From NCBI GenBank assembly GCA_035607415.1, contig DATNAQ010000092.1, forward strand, positions 1 through 64,000: a stretch of DNA of 64,000 nucleotides, in the 5' to 3' direction. The position numbers and the translations under genes were made by a program. This document shows, one piece after another, positions 22,852-36,379 of this stretch. The stretch's first letter is position 1, and each line of letters begins with the position of its first letter. Source of the stretch: JAQBQH01 sp035607415 (GTDB lineage Bacteria > Myxococcota_A > Polyangia > Palsa-1104). The notes under the pieces were generated by a model. That model ran no database searches, had not been told where the DNA came from, and saw only the letters and a program-made list of their open reading frames with translations.

Positions 22852-24537
22852 GTGCGGCTCGCTCGCGCGCTGCTGTGCCTGATCGCCGTCGCTGCGTCGC
22901 TGCCGGCGCGCGCCGACAACCCGGTCATCCACGTGCGCGCGCGCCTGCGCATCGACCTCGACGCCGTCGAGCGCGTCCCCGGCGGCGTGCTCGTCCACGG
23001 CAGCCTGCGCGACGACGCCAGCGACGAGCCGGTCGCCGGCCGCGTGGTCGCCGTCAGCCTCGAGGGTCCGAGCTTCTGGCACTACGCCGAGCCCACCGGC
23101 CCCGACGGCAGCTTTCGCTGGCGCGTGCCGCTGCCGCTCGGCACCTATCGCCTGCACATCGGCGCCGGCGGCGGCGAAGACTACGTCGCGCCCACCGCCA
23201 TCGACCGCACGCTCGACGTCGGCCTCCGCACGCCGACGGTGACGCTGCAGCTCCCCGCGCGCGTCGCCGCCCACGCCTCCGCCATGCACGTCGTCGTCGA
23301 GGCCCACGAGACCGACGGCCTGGGCCCGCCGCGCGCCTACGAAGGGCGCGTGCGGCTGCGCGTCGGCGGTGAGCCGCGCGGCGACGTCCCCGTCGAAGAC
23401 GGCCACGCCGACTTCGACCTCCCGGGACCCTTCGGCCGCGCCGGCAACCGCATCGAGGTCACCGCCGAGATCCCCGAGGACGAGGAGCGCAACGGCGCCT
23501 TGGTCTCCAAGTCGGTCCTCCTGACCACGACGTCGCAGCTCGCGCTCGGCGCCACGCCGGCGCGCCTCAGCCCCGTCGAGTCGCTGGCCGTCACCGGCGC
23601 GCTGCGCGACGACGACGGCCCCATCGCCGGCGCCGAGGTCGTCCTCGGGATCGAGAACGGCGCCGACCTCGCGACCTTCACCACCGACGAGCACGGCGTC
23701 TTCGACGGCGAGATCCGCGGCCGCGATCTGCCGGGCGGCGCCGCCTTCATCGAGGCGCGCTACCGCCCGCGCGAGGAGTGGCGCGACGGCTCGGTCTCGC
23801 CGACGGTGCCGATCGACGTCCTGCCCGCGCCGCCCGCCGCCGTCTGGCCCTACGTGATCTCGCCGCTGGTGACGCTGCTCGCCGCGCTGGTCGCGTTCTT
23901 CGCGCGCGATCGGCGCTGGCGCCGCTGGTTCGCCGTCGCCCGTCGCGTGCGGCGCCGCGGCACCGTGCCGGCGAGCACCACCCCCGGCCTCGCCGAGAGC
24001 CGGCGCGGCATCCTCTCGTCGCTGCGCCGCCCCGATCACGGCCTCTCCGGCGTCGTCGTCGACGCCGCCGACGATCGCCCCATCCCGACGGCGACGCTGG
24101 TCGCGCGCCCCGCCGACAGCGTGCCGCGCGCCGCCACCGTCGACGAGCACGGCCGTTTCGCCTTCGAGGAGCTGCCCGCCGGCGAGCTCATCGTCTCCGT
24201 CGCCGCGCCGGGCTACGTCAGCGAGCACTTCACGCGTGCGTTGCCCCATCGCGGCGAGCTGCGCGGCGCCCGCGTGCGCCTCGTGCCCGTGCGCGCCCGC
24301 ATCTTCGACGCCTGGCGCCGCGCCGCCGCCCCGCTCTCACCCGCCGGCCGCGCCGTCGAGACCATGACGCCGCGCGAGCTCCTCGCTCACGTCGAGCGCA
24401 AGCGCCTGGTGCCGCACGAGCGCCTGGCCGCGCTCACCGCGCTGGTCGAGTCGGCCGTCTGGGGCGCACGTGCCCCGTCCGCGGAAGACCTGACCGCCGC
24501 CGAGGAGATCGCCTCCGAGCTGAAAGCTGATAGCTGA
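22852..24537 (+). CDS. Secreted/membrane protein with carboxypeptidase-regulatory-like domains
   Basis: About 561 residues from the GTG at 22852, which yields a signal peptide (RLARALLCLIAVAASLPARA). Several beta-sandwich repeats of the carboxypeptidase-regulatory/Ig type follow, for example EPVAGRVVAVSLEG...GPDGSFRWRVPLPLGTYRL. One membrane segment lies near residues 330-352 (VWPYVISPLVTLLAALVAFF). A cytoplasmic part has another such domain (GLSGVVVDAADDRPIPTATL) and a helical tail. Function unknown. It precedes ftsY, separated by 34 bp. Confidence 0.72.
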   Translation: MRLARALLCLIAVAASLPARADNPVIHVRARLRIDLDAVERVPGGVLVHGSLRDDASDEPVAGRVVAVSLEGPSFWHYAEPTGPDGSFRWRVPLPLGTYRLHIGAGGGEDYVAPTAIDRTLDVGLRTPTVTLQLPARVAAHASAMHVVVEAHETDGLGPPRAYEGRVRLRVGGEPRGDVPVEDGHADFDLPGPFGRAGNRIEVTAEIPEDEERNGALVSKSVLLTTTSQLALGATPARLSPVESLAVTGALRDDDGPIAGAEVVLGIENGADLATFTTDEHGVFDGEIRGRDLPGGAAFIEARYRPREEWRDGSVSPTVPIDVLPAPPAAVWPYVISPLVTLLAALVAFFARDRRWRRWFAVARRVRRRGTVPASTTPGLAESRRGILSSLRRPDHGLSGVVVDAADDRPIPTATLVARPADSVPRAATVDEHGRFAFEELPAGELIVSVAAPGYVSEHFTRALPHRGELRGARVRLVPVRARIFDAWRRAAAPLSPAGRAVETMTPRELLAHVERKRLVPHERLAALTALVESAVWGARAPSAEDLTAAEEIASELKADS

Positions 24538-24571
24538 CAGGCGAGAGCCTTTCCCATATATTCGCGGCCCC

Positions 24572-25693
24572 ATGCACGAGACCTGGCTGGTCTACGTCGT
24601 CCTCGCCGTGGTCTTCGCGATCGCGCTTCTGCTGATCTGGCGCGCCTCGAAGAAGCGCCGCGTGATCGTCGCGCCGCCCGAGGAGCAGCGCCCCAAGCTC
24701 GAAGCCGTCGCCCCTGCCGTCGAGAAGCCGGCCGAGAAGCCCGCTGAAAAGCCGGCGCCGCCCGTCGAGAAGGGCAAGGATCTCAAAGAAGGCCTCGAGA
24801 AGACGCGCGGCGGCTTCGTCGCGCGCATCGGCAGCCTCATCGGCAAGAAGCAGATCGATCAGGCGCTCGTCGGCGAGCTCGAAGAGATCTTGTTCACCGC
24901 CGACATCGGCGCCAAGACCGCGACCAAGCTGTTCGACGCGGTCAAATCCTCGCTCTCGCGCAACGAGCTCAAGGACGCCGACGCCGTCTGGGGCGTCATC
25001 AAGAAGGAGTCCGAAGCGATCCTCGAGCGCGCGCAAGAGAAGGCGGGCGCGTTCGACATCAACCGCGCCAAGCCGTTCGTGCTCCTCACCATCGGTGTCA
25101 ACGGCGTTGGCAAGACGACCACGATCGGCAAGCTCGCCTCCAAGTTCACCGCCGAGGGCAAGAAGGTCATCCTCGCCGCCGGCGACACCTTCCGCGCCGC
25201 CGCCACGGAGCAGCTTGAGATCTGGGGCCAGCGCACCGGCACGCCCGTCGTCAAAGGCAAGGAGCAAGGCGATCCGTCGGCGGTGCTCTTCGACGCCGTC
25301 AAGCGCGCGCAGGCGGAAGGCTACGACGTCGTCATCTGCGACACCGCGGGGCGCCTGCACACCAAAGACAACCTGATGGCCGAGCTCGAGAAGGTGCGCC
25401 GCGTGATGAAGAAGGCGTTGCCCGAAGCGCCGCACGAGACGTTCCTCGTGCTCGACGCGACCAACGGACAGAACGCGATCGCGCAGGCGGCGACCTTCAA
25501 GCAGGCGATGGACATCACCGGGATCGTTCTCACCAAGCTCGACGGCACGGCCAAGGGCGGCGTCATCCTCGGCATCTGCGACGAGCTCCAGGTGCCCGTG
25601 CGCTTCATCGGAATCGGTGAGAAGGTCGCGGACCTACGCCCCTTCGACCCGCACGAGTTCGTGGCGGCTCTCTACGCCAACGAAGGGCAGTGA
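24572..25693 (+). CDS. ftsY: Signal recognition particle receptor FtsY
   Basis: A 373-residue SRP receptor GTPase. It has one N-terminal membrane helix (WLVYVVLAVVFAIALLLIW), a Lys/Glu/Pro linker, and the NG domain: G1 GVNGVGKTTTIGKLA, DTFRAAATEQLE, G3 DTAGRLHTKDNLM, G4 TKLDGTAKGG. It docks ribosome-SRP complexes at the membrane. The true membrane anchor replaces the long acidic A domain of E. coli FtsY, as in several other phyla. Start ATG 24572. Confidence 0.95.
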   Translation: MHETWLVYVVLAVVFAIALLLIWRASKKRRVIVAPPEEQRPKLEAVAPAVEKPAEKPAEKPAPPVEKGKDLKEGLEKTRGGFVARIGSLIGKKQIDQALVGELEEILFTADIGAKTATKLFDAVKSSLSRNELKDADAVWGVIKKESEAILERAQEKAGAFDINRAKPFVLLTIGVNGVGKTTTIGKLASKFTAEGKKVILAAGDTFRAAATEQLEIWGQRTGTPVVKGKEQGDPSAVLFDAVKRAQAEGYDVVICDTAGRLHTKDNLMAELEKVRRVMKKALPEAPHETFLVLDATNGQNAIAQAATFKQAMDITGIVLTKLDGTAKGGVILGICDELQVPVRFIGIGEKVADLRPFDPHEFVAALYANEGQ

Positions 25694-25749
25694 TGGATCT
25701 TGTTTGCGACTCCCAATCCCGAAATCAGCGAATTCGATACGTAAATAAC

Positions 25750-25779
25750 TTGATTGTGAAAAAAAGCACATGATATAGT
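25750..25779 (+). promoter_or_regulatory. Sigma-70-like promoter upstream of the barrel-protein pair
   Basis: TTGATT (25750-25755) and TATAGT (25774-25779) are separated by 18 bp, in an intergenic stretch (25694-25864) that is much richer in A/T than its surroundings. It would drive the genes at 25865 and 26800. The remainder of the intergenic space holds no gene. Confidence 0.5.
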
Positions 25780-25864
25780 CGCAAAAACGCTGACCGGAAC
25801 CACGTAAGCAGCTGATATTGCAGTGGAATTTGGGCTCTCGAATGCGGTGTCACGCGAGGTGAGC

Positions 25865-26791
25865 ATGCGAAGATTCGATGGCCGGGCGAGCTTGGTCGCC
25901 CTTTGCGCAGCAGCGTTTCTGTGTGGAAGCTTCCGCACGGCGCGCGCGCAAGAGCCGACGCCCCCTGCAAGCGAACCCACTCCACCGGGTAGCGAGCCGA
26001 CGCCGCCCGGTGGTGAGCCGACGCCTCCGGGCAGCGAGCCGACGCCTCCGGGCGCCGAGCCGACGCCTCCGGGGGAAGGCGGGGCCGCTCAGTCGCAACA
26101 GGCCGAGCAGGGCGAAAAGGGGAAGCTGGGCTCGATCTCGTGGCGAGACATCGTCGTCGTGCCGCGCCGCCCGATCCTCAAGTACCACCGCGTCGAGTTC
26201 ATCCCGACGTACAACGTCACCATCAACAACTCGCTGTATCGCCATCACGGGTTCGGCGGCATCATCAACTTCTTCTTGTCCGAGACGCTGAACCTCGGCC
26301 TCGAAGGAACCTACTACGTGCCGCAGCAGCAGGAGCACTACTTCCTGCGCGGTCTCGATGACCGCATCCTGCCGTCGGTGAACCGCTACCTGTGGAGCGC
26401 GAACCTGAACTTCGGGTACGTGCCCTTCTACGGCAAGTTCGCCCTCTTCGATCGCTGGGTCATGCAGTGGGAGGGTTACGTGCAAGCGGGTCTCGGCGTG
26501 ATCCAGACCGAGTGGATCACGCGCGACCCGGCCGATCGCTCGGCGACGAACTACGACATCCAGTGGCACGTCGACATCGGCACGCGCCTGTTCCTCACCA
26601 AGTGGCTGGCGATTCACGCGTACTTGAAGGACTACATGTTTGTGGACTCGCTCGAGCCCGCCTCACGCGGCTCGGCGGTCGGCTCTGCCGCGCCGCCCAA
26701 GGGTGACTCCAACTTCATCCAGAACCTCGTCTTCGGCGTTGGTGTCGGCATGTTCCTGCCCACCAGCTTCGAATACAAGTACACGCGCTAG
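25865..26791 (+). CDS. Outer-membrane beta-barrel protein with Pro-rich N-terminal repeats
   Basis: 308 residues from the ATG at 25865, preceded by a GAGGTGAG ribosome-binding site. A signal peptide (LVALCAAAFLCGSFRTARA) is followed by six EPTPPxx heptads. The rest is alternating aromatic beta-strands (YRHHGFGGIINFFLSETLNL, LNFGYVPFYGKFALFDRWVM) ending in a C-terminal strand. This pattern matches the outer-membrane beta-barrel domain family abundant in myxobacteria. The conserved segment VPFYGKFALF is shared in related form with the next gene and with those at 60732 and 61406. Role unknown, probably an envelope-complex component. Confidence 0.8.
   Translation: MRRFDGRASLVALCAAAFLCGSFRTARAQEPTPPASEPTPPGSEPTPPGGEPTPPGSEPTPPGAEPTPPGEGGAAQSQQAEQGEKGKLGSISWRDIVVVPRRPILKYHRVEFIPTYNVTINNSLYRHHGFGGIINFFLSETLNLGLEGTYYVPQQQEHYFLRGLDDRILPSVNRYLWSANLNFGYVPFYGKFALFDRWVMQWEGYVQAGLGVIQTEWITRDPADRSATNYDIQWHVDIGTRLFLTKWLAIHAYLKDYMFVDSLEPASRGSAVGSAAPPKGDSNFIQNLVFGVGVGMFLPTSFEYKYTR
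25952..26077 (+). repeat. Six 21-bp tandem repeats encoding EPTPPxx
   Basis: Six in-frame units of GAGCCGACGCCTCCGGGCAGC-like sequence encode EPTPPAS, EPTPPGS, EPTPPGG, EPTPPGS, EPTPPGA and EPTPPGE, an extended linker just after the signal peptide. Copy number is likely to vary between strains. Confidence 0.9.
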
Positions 26792-26799
26792 CGAGGAGA

Positions 26800-27636
26800 A
26801 TGATGCGGACGCGACTTCTTCCCCTCCTGGTTCTGCTGGCGCTGCCGATGCTGCTGCCTGATGCGGCGCACGCTGACCGACGCAACCCACTCGAAGGACA
26901 GCCGGCGGTGCGCCGTCGACTGCTGCTGCGTAAGCTCCGTTTCGAGGTGACGCCTCAGTTCGTCACGTCGATCAACCAGGACTACAAGCACGCCTTCGGC
27001 CCCGGCTTGAACATGCAGTTCCACCTCACCGATTGGCTCGCGATCGGCGTCCAGGGCGTGTACATGCTCAACTCGGACACCGCGCTCGAGGACAAGGTTC
27101 GCTCGGCGTTACCGAGCGAGTCGACCATGCCGTACAACAAGTATCCGGGACCGCAGCCGACGCTGGAGATGCATGACTCCCGCGTGCTCGGGATCAACGC
27201 GATCTTTTCGGCGTTCGCGCAGATCACGCCGTTCTACGGAAAGATCGCGTTCTTCTCGGCGCTGTTCGTGAACTACGATCTCTACGTCAACGGCGGCATC
27301 GGCTTCGTCAACTACACGTCGAGCTGCTGCCACATCCCGGACACGACGGGGAAGCCGGGCTACGATCCGGCGCAGCCGGATCCCAACACGTCGAATACCA
27401 AGTTCGACGGGTTGAAGATCGGCGGCCAGATCGGCGTCGGCGCGCACATCTACTTCAACGAGTGGTTCGGTCTGCAGTTCGAGCTGCGCGACTACATCGT
27501 CGGCGCGAACCCGGGCGGTCTCGACACCAACGGCGACCGCGTGTTGAACTCGAAGGACGAAGGGGCGCAGAACAACATCTTCTTCGGCGTCGGCCTCACC
27601 TTCATGCTCCCGCCGACCGCTCGCATTTCGCGCTAA
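26800..27636 (+). CDS. Outer-membrane beta-barrel protein
   Basis: About 278 residues; ATG codons at 26800 and 26803 follow a GAGGAGA site, and the second is better spaced. Signal peptide (LLPLLVLLALPMLLPDAAHA). The barrel region shows PQFVTSINQDYKHAFGPGLN, FAQITPFYGKIAFFSALFVN and a C-terminal IFFGVGLTFMLPPT. Same family as the gene 8 bp upstream, so the two probably arose by duplication and may work as a pair. A short insert (SSCCHIPDTTGKPGYDP) contains two adjacent cysteines. Confidence 0.8.
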   Translation: MMRTRLLPLLVLLALPMLLPDAAHADRRNPLEGQPAVRRRLLLRKLRFEVTPQFVTSINQDYKHAFGPGLNMQFHLTDWLAIGVQGVYMLNSDTALEDKVRSALPSESTMPYNKYPGPQPTLEMHDSRVLGINAIFSAFAQITPFYGKIAFFSALFVNYDLYVNGGIGFVNYTSSCCHIPDTTGKPGYDPAQPDPNTSNTKFDGLKIGGQIGVGAHIYFNEWFGLQFELRDYIVGANPGGLDTNGDRVLNSKDEGAQNNIFFGVGLTFMLPPTARISR

Positions 27637-27654
27637 CCCTTCCCTCCACCACTT

Positions 27655-28053
27655 CTACGGATGCATGTGCGCTTCGGCGCGCAAGAGCAGCCGTTCGATC
27701 TCGTTCAGCAGCTCGTCGAGCGGACAGGGCTTGAGGAGCACGCCGTCGGCGCCGGCTTCGCGCGCGGCGTCGGCGAAGCGATGCTGCACGTGGCCGGTGA
27801 GCGCCAGGATCGGGATGTGCCCGGTCGCCCCGTCGGTCTTGAGCAGGTGAATCGCGTCCCAGCCGTTCATGCGCGGCAGGCCGAGATCCATGATGATGAG
27901 ATCGGGGATGAGGCGGTGCGCTTCGGCGATCGCCTGCTCGCCGGTCGAGCTACCGGTTACGGCATAGCCGGCTCCGGCGAGGAAGTCCGAGTAGAGCTCG
28001 TACAGCTCCTCGAAGTCTTCGACGACGAGTAACAGCGGCAGCGGCCGACCCAC
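27655..28053 (-). CDS. Single-domain response regulator
   Basis: A 132-residue CheY-like receiver domain with GTG start. The phospho-acceptor is in PDLIIMDLGLPRMNGWDAI, the acidic pocket in LLVVEDFEE, the Thr in ILALTGH, and the Lys in VLLKPCPLDELL. No output domain, so it must act by protein contacts. It ends only 18 bp from the convergent barrel gene. The next gene upstream on this strand is a lipoprotein and no kinase is adjacent. Confidence 0.9.
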   Translation of the reverse strand: MGRPLPLLLVVEDFEELYELYSDFLAGAGYAVTGSSTGEQAIAEAHRLIPDLIIMDLGLPRMNGWDAIHLLKTDGATGHIPILALTGHVQHRFADAAREAGADGVLLKPCPLDELLNEIERLLLRAEAHMHP

Positions 28054-28107
28054 CCACGAGTAGATAGGGCAATGGCCCGGGCGAGCAAGGTGCGACCGCC
28101 GCCGGCG

Positions 28108-28497
28108 TCAGTGGCAGTCGGAACCGATGAGCGACCCGCCGACGTGGAGCGTGGTGCAGCGGTCGGTGCTTTCGTTGTTCGAGTCGTAGGAGATGTCGAT
28201 GTAGTCGCCGTCGGCACCGACGAACGGCGGCGAGGTGAAGCTGCCGTCGGCGTTGGAGAGGAAGATGACGCCCACGCCCTTGGAGACGTTGAACACCGAG
28301 AAGCGCACCGCGCCGATCTGCGCTTGCGCGGGGCTCGAGAGGATCACGGTGCCGGCGGTCTGCCCGTCGGTGAACGACATCTGCTCGATGAGCGGCGGCG
28401 GCAGCGGCACCGACGGCGTATAGCACGCGGTGCACAGCCCGAAGGCCAGCGCCAGGGCACCGACGACGACGCGCACATGTGAAACGAGCCTGTGCAT
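28108..28497 (-). CDS. Small lipoprotein of unknown function
   Basis: 129 residues from the ATG at 28497. MHRLVSHVRVVVGALALAFG leads to a lipobox ending in CTAC. The mature part is a compact beta-rich domain (IGAVRFSVFNVSKGVGVIFL, DYIDISYDSNNES) with two further Cys near the C-terminus (DRCTTL, GSDCH) that may form a disulfide. No family recognised. An upstream in-frame ATG at 28545 would extend it but spoils the signal peptide. Confidence 0.62.
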   Translation of the reverse strand: MHRLVSHVRVVVGALALAFGLCTACYTPSVPLPPPLIEQMSFTDGQTAGTVILSSPAQAQIGAVRFSVFNVSKGVGVIFLSNADGSFTSPPFVGADGDYIDISYDSNNESTDRCTTLHVGGSLIGSDCH

Positions 28498-28578
28498 CCG
28501 GCCGTACCTCAAGCAAGCCCCACGCCACGAGGATAGCAGGCGCAAGCCCGCGTCGCGCCTGGGGCCGGGCGCGCCGTC

Positions 28579-28605
28579 GTTGGCGGTGCTGCCAACTTGG
28601 TTGGC
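28579..28605. repeat. GTTGGC/GCCAAC dyads downstream of the giant regulator gene
   Basis: GTTGGC (28579), GCCAAC (28591) and GTTGGC (28600) alternate, so two overlapping dyads are possible, including the 15-mer GCCAACTTGGTTGGC. No T run follows on either strand, so a terminator is not supported. Related words occur within or at the start of the neighbouring regulator gene (29573, 30608, 33267, 33562). Confidence 0.4.
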
Positions 28606-28649
28606 GGGGTATGGGGCGGCGTTGTCATGGTCCGGTCGAGACGGAGCTC

Positions 28650-33578
<4,929 letters not shown>

Positions 33579-33665
33579 CCCTAAAAGCTACGCGCTCCGT
33601 CAGGCTTTGTAAACAGCGTTGGCAGTCATCTTCCCGTGGCGGCGACGGTGAAGTACGATGGAGGG

Positions 33666-34307
33666 ATGTGCTCAGCTCAGCTTCGGGGGGTAGTGGCGGC
33701 GATCACACTCGCGGCCGCCACGATGATGCCGACGATGGCGCGCGCCGATGACGCCGCCACGGCGCGCGACGCGTACGGCAAGGGGATGGCGCACTACCAT
33801 CTCGAGGAGTACGACGCGGCGATCGAAGAGTGGGAGCGTGGCTTTCGCGCCAAGCCGGCGCCCGAGTTCCTCTACAACATCGCGCAGGCGTACCGGCTGT
33901 CGAAGCGGCCGGACAAGGCGCTGTCGTTCTATCAGAAGTATCTGCGCGTCGCGCCCGACGCCAAGAACCGCGACGAGGTCCAGCGGCAGATGGCGGCGCT
34001 GCAGGAGCTGATCGACAAGCAGAAGTCGTCGGCCGAGGGGCCGCCGCAGCAGCCGCTGCCGGCCACCGGCGTGACCACGCCGCCCCCGACGGCACCACCG
34101 CCGGTGGCACCACCGACGCCGACGGCGACGTCCACGACGGGACGCGCCGACCTGGTGGCGCAGCCGGCGGAGAAGCCGGTCTACAAGAAGGCCTGGTTCT
34201 GGGGCGTGATCGGCGGCGCTGCCGTCGTCGTCGCCGGTGGCGTGGTGCTGGGCGTGGTGCTCGGCACGCGCAGCAACGTGCAGACCCTGTCGGACGCGAG
34301 GTTGTGA
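33666..34307 (+). CDS. TPR protein with C-terminal membrane helix
   Basis: 213 residues from the ATG at 33666. The N-terminal signal (VVAAITLAAATMMPTMARA) is followed by two to three TPR units (ARDAYGKGMAHYHLEEYDAA, FLYNIAQAYRLSKRPDKALS). A Pro/Thr-rich linker leads to a C-terminal hydrophobic helix (FWGVIGGAAVVVAGGVVLGVV). This arrangement is common in myxobacterial envelope proteins. Stop overlaps the next ATG (TGATG). It is divergent from the giant regulator, which could control it (inference from position). Confidence 0.8.
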   Translation: MCSAQLRGVVAAITLAAATMMPTMARADDAATARDAYGKGMAHYHLEEYDAAIEEWERGFRAKPAPEFLYNIAQAYRLSKRPDKALSFYQKYLRVAPDAKNRDEVQRQMAALQELIDKQKSSAEGPPQQPLPATGVTTPPPTAPPPVAPPTPTATSTTGRADLVAQPAEKPVYKKAWFWGVIGGAAVVVAGGVVLGVVLGTRSNVQTLSDARL

Positions 34308-36319
34308 TGCGCGCGCGACTCCCCTCCTTCCTCGTCGTCACGATCGCCGCCGCGCTCGCCGGCTGCGGCGCCAAGGATCCGTGCGCCGGCAAGAGCGGCA
34401 CCTGCATCTCCGCGCACGTCGACGGCAATGCCAAGAACCTGTCGAGCACGCGTGTGACGCTGTCCGACGGCCGCATGACCACGGCGCAGCCCTCGTCGGG
34501 GACGATCGATCTGCCGGCGCAGTTCGCGATCCTGGTGAGCGATCCGGTGCCGGCCTCTCCGTTCACCGTGCAGCTCGACGGCTTGCGCAGCGGCACCGTC
34601 GTCGCCAGCGACACCGAGGGGGTGAGCCTGGCCAACGGACGCGGCTCGGTGACCTTCCGTCTCGACGAGGGCGTCATCGGCCCCGGCGGCGGCGACGGCG
34701 GCAACATGGGCGACATGGCGGTGCAGAACCCGCCGGTGGTGACGGGGCTCGATCCCGTCGCCGTCGACGAGATGCAGGCGCTGAGCGTGGATTTGAGCGC
34801 CACCGATCCGCTCGGCGGCAACGTCGTGCTCTCGGCGAGCAACCTGCCGGGCAACGCGATGTTCACGCCGACGGGGGCGACGGGCAAGCTGACCTGGACG
34901 CCGGGCTACACCGACGCGGGAACCTACACCGTGAAGATCACCGCGACGCCCGACGACACGGCGCGCACGGCGACGTTCGATCTCGTGGTCACCGTGAAGA
35001 ACGCGGCCGATCAGATCCTCATCGCCGGCAGCCCCGTCACCAACGCGGTGCCCATCGGCGACTTCGACAAGGACGGCTTCGGCGATCTCGCGGTCTGCAC
35101 GGGCGACGCGGCCGGGCTGACCGGCAAGTATCACATCCAGATCCTGTACGGCTCGGCGACGGGGTTGCCGATCGACGCCGCCAGCGGGCAGGGGCGCGTC
35201 TTCAGCTTCGACGTCCCGCAGATGGACGTCGGCGGCATCCTCTACTCGTGCAAGGGCGGTGACTTCGACGGCGACGGCTATGCCGACATCATCTTCTCCG
35301 ATCCGGCGAACGACTACTGGAACCAGCACATGACGATGGCGTCGGCGAACCAGGGCATGTTCACCGTGATCTTCGGCGGGCCGCGCAACGTCCTGCAGCC
35401 GCCGGCGATCTTCCTCCTCGGCACGTTCAACTTCGGGCAGCACATGGGCGAGGTGTTTCACGTCGGCGACTTCAACAACGACGGCAAGACCGACATCGCG
35501 ACGGTCTGGCAGGTCAACGGGCCGACGGCGGTGCTGTTCAACGGCGGGCCGCGCGTGAACGTGATGGATCCGGGCGGCGGCAACGCGCAGGACTTCCCCA
35601 ACCAGGGCAGCACGTGCGGCGCGACGATCAGCATCGCGATGGTCGACTTCAACAAGGACGGGCTCGCCGATTGGGTCGAGCAGGACCCCGGCATCAACAA
35701 CCCCGGCGGCACGGGCTGCAGCGCGGGCACCACGCAGACCGGCGGCGGGCTGCGCGTGATCCCGGGACGCGCGATGGCGCCGATGCTCAATGGCGGCGAC
35801 GCCACCACGTTCACGCACTACTGGGCGCCGACGTCGGCGGGGAACGATCGCTATCACTGGGGCCGCGACGCCGCCGGCTGCGACGTGGACAACGATGGCT
35901 ACGGCGACATCGGCCTTCTGCCGGCGTGGACCGCGCAGGCGATGCAGCACGGCGAGGTCTACTACGGCAGCGCCACCGGCATCGTGGCGACCGCGAACAT
36001 GCCGCTCGGCGACGCGACCGCGAACAGCTTCGATGTGCCGTCGATGCAGCCGGCGGCGATCGGCTGCTTCAACAACTACAAGAATGGACAGGCGGCGCTG
36101 GCGGTATCGGCGATGTCGATGATCAACGGGCCGGGGGAGATCGACCTGTTCGCGGGGCGGCCGCTGACGAAGGTCGGGACGCTGACGAGCCCGTCACCGT
36201 CGGACACGCGCTTCGGCAAGACGATCCAGAGCGCGCTCAAGTTCGACGTCGACGGCGACGGCAAGCAGGATCTGGTGGTGACGTCGGATCAGGCGGGCTG
36301 GGTGATCTACGGCCGCTGA
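34307..36319 (+). CDS. FG-GAP/VCBS repeat lipoprotein
   Basis: 670 residues. Lipoprotein signal MRARLPSFLVVTIAAALAGC with lipobox at Cys. It contains a beta-domain, a Gly/Asp/Met-rich spacer (GPGGGDGGNMGDMAV), a cadherin/Ig-like domain (SVDLSATDPLGGNVVLSA...GTYTVKITATPDD), then several FG-GAP repeats with calcium-type DxDxDG loops (GDFDKDGFGD, GDFDGDGYAD, GDFNNDGKTD, VDFNKDGLAD, CDVDNDGYGD, FDVDGDGKQD). Probably a beta-propeller on the cell surface that binds calcium and a ligand. Partner unknown; co-translated with the TPR protein. Confidence 0.88.
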   Translation: MRARLPSFLVVTIAAALAGCGAKDPCAGKSGTCISAHVDGNAKNLSSTRVTLSDGRMTTAQPSSGTIDLPAQFAILVSDPVPASPFTVQLDGLRSGTVVASDTEGVSLANGRGSVTFRLDEGVIGPGGGDGGNMGDMAVQNPPVVTGLDPVAVDEMQALSVDLSATDPLGGNVVLSASNLPGNAMFTPTGATGKLTWTPGYTDAGTYTVKITATPDDTARTATFDLVVTVKNAADQILIAGSPVTNAVPIGDFDKDGFGDLAVCTGDAAGLTGKYHIQILYGSATGLPIDAASGQGRVFSFDVPQMDVGGILYSCKGGDFDGDGYADIIFSDPANDYWNQHMTMASANQGMFTVIFGGPRNVLQPPAIFLLGTFNFGQHMGEVFHVGDFNNDGKTDIATVWQVNGPTAVLFNGGPRVNVMDPGGGNAQDFPNQGSTCGATISIAMVDFNKDGLADWVEQDPGINNPGGTGCSAGTTQTGGGLRVIPGRAMAPMLNGGDATTFTHYWAPTSAGNDRYHWGRDAAGCDVDNDGYGDIGLLPAWTAQAMQHGEVYYGSATGIVATANMPLGDATANSFDVPSMQPAAIGCFNNYKNGQAALAVSAMSMINGPGEIDLFAGRPLTKVGTLTSPSPSDTRFGKTIQSALKFDVDGDGKQDLVVTSDQAGWVIYGR

Positions 36320-36359
36320 AAAAAAACGGGCCCGCGATCGTGAAGACTCGGGGGCCCGT
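36319..36359 (-). terminator. Rho-independent terminator for the minus-strand cupredoxin-like gene
   Basis: Stem ACGGGCCC (36326-36333) with GGGCCCGT (36352-36359) and an 18-nt loop. Read on the minus strand it is followed by eight T's (36319-36326), a classic terminator 20 bp beyond the gene ending at 36380. It may also slow plus-strand transcripts from 36319. Confidence 0.85.
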
Positions 36360-36379
36360 GGCGCGGTGTCGCGCGCGCG

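Noticed and set aside
25694..25864. AT-rich island as a horizontally acquired gene
   Set aside because: No open frame with a plausible protein; best explained as a promoter region.
28579..28605. Terminator for the giant regulator gene
   Set aside because: The stems are short and no T run follows on the minus strand.
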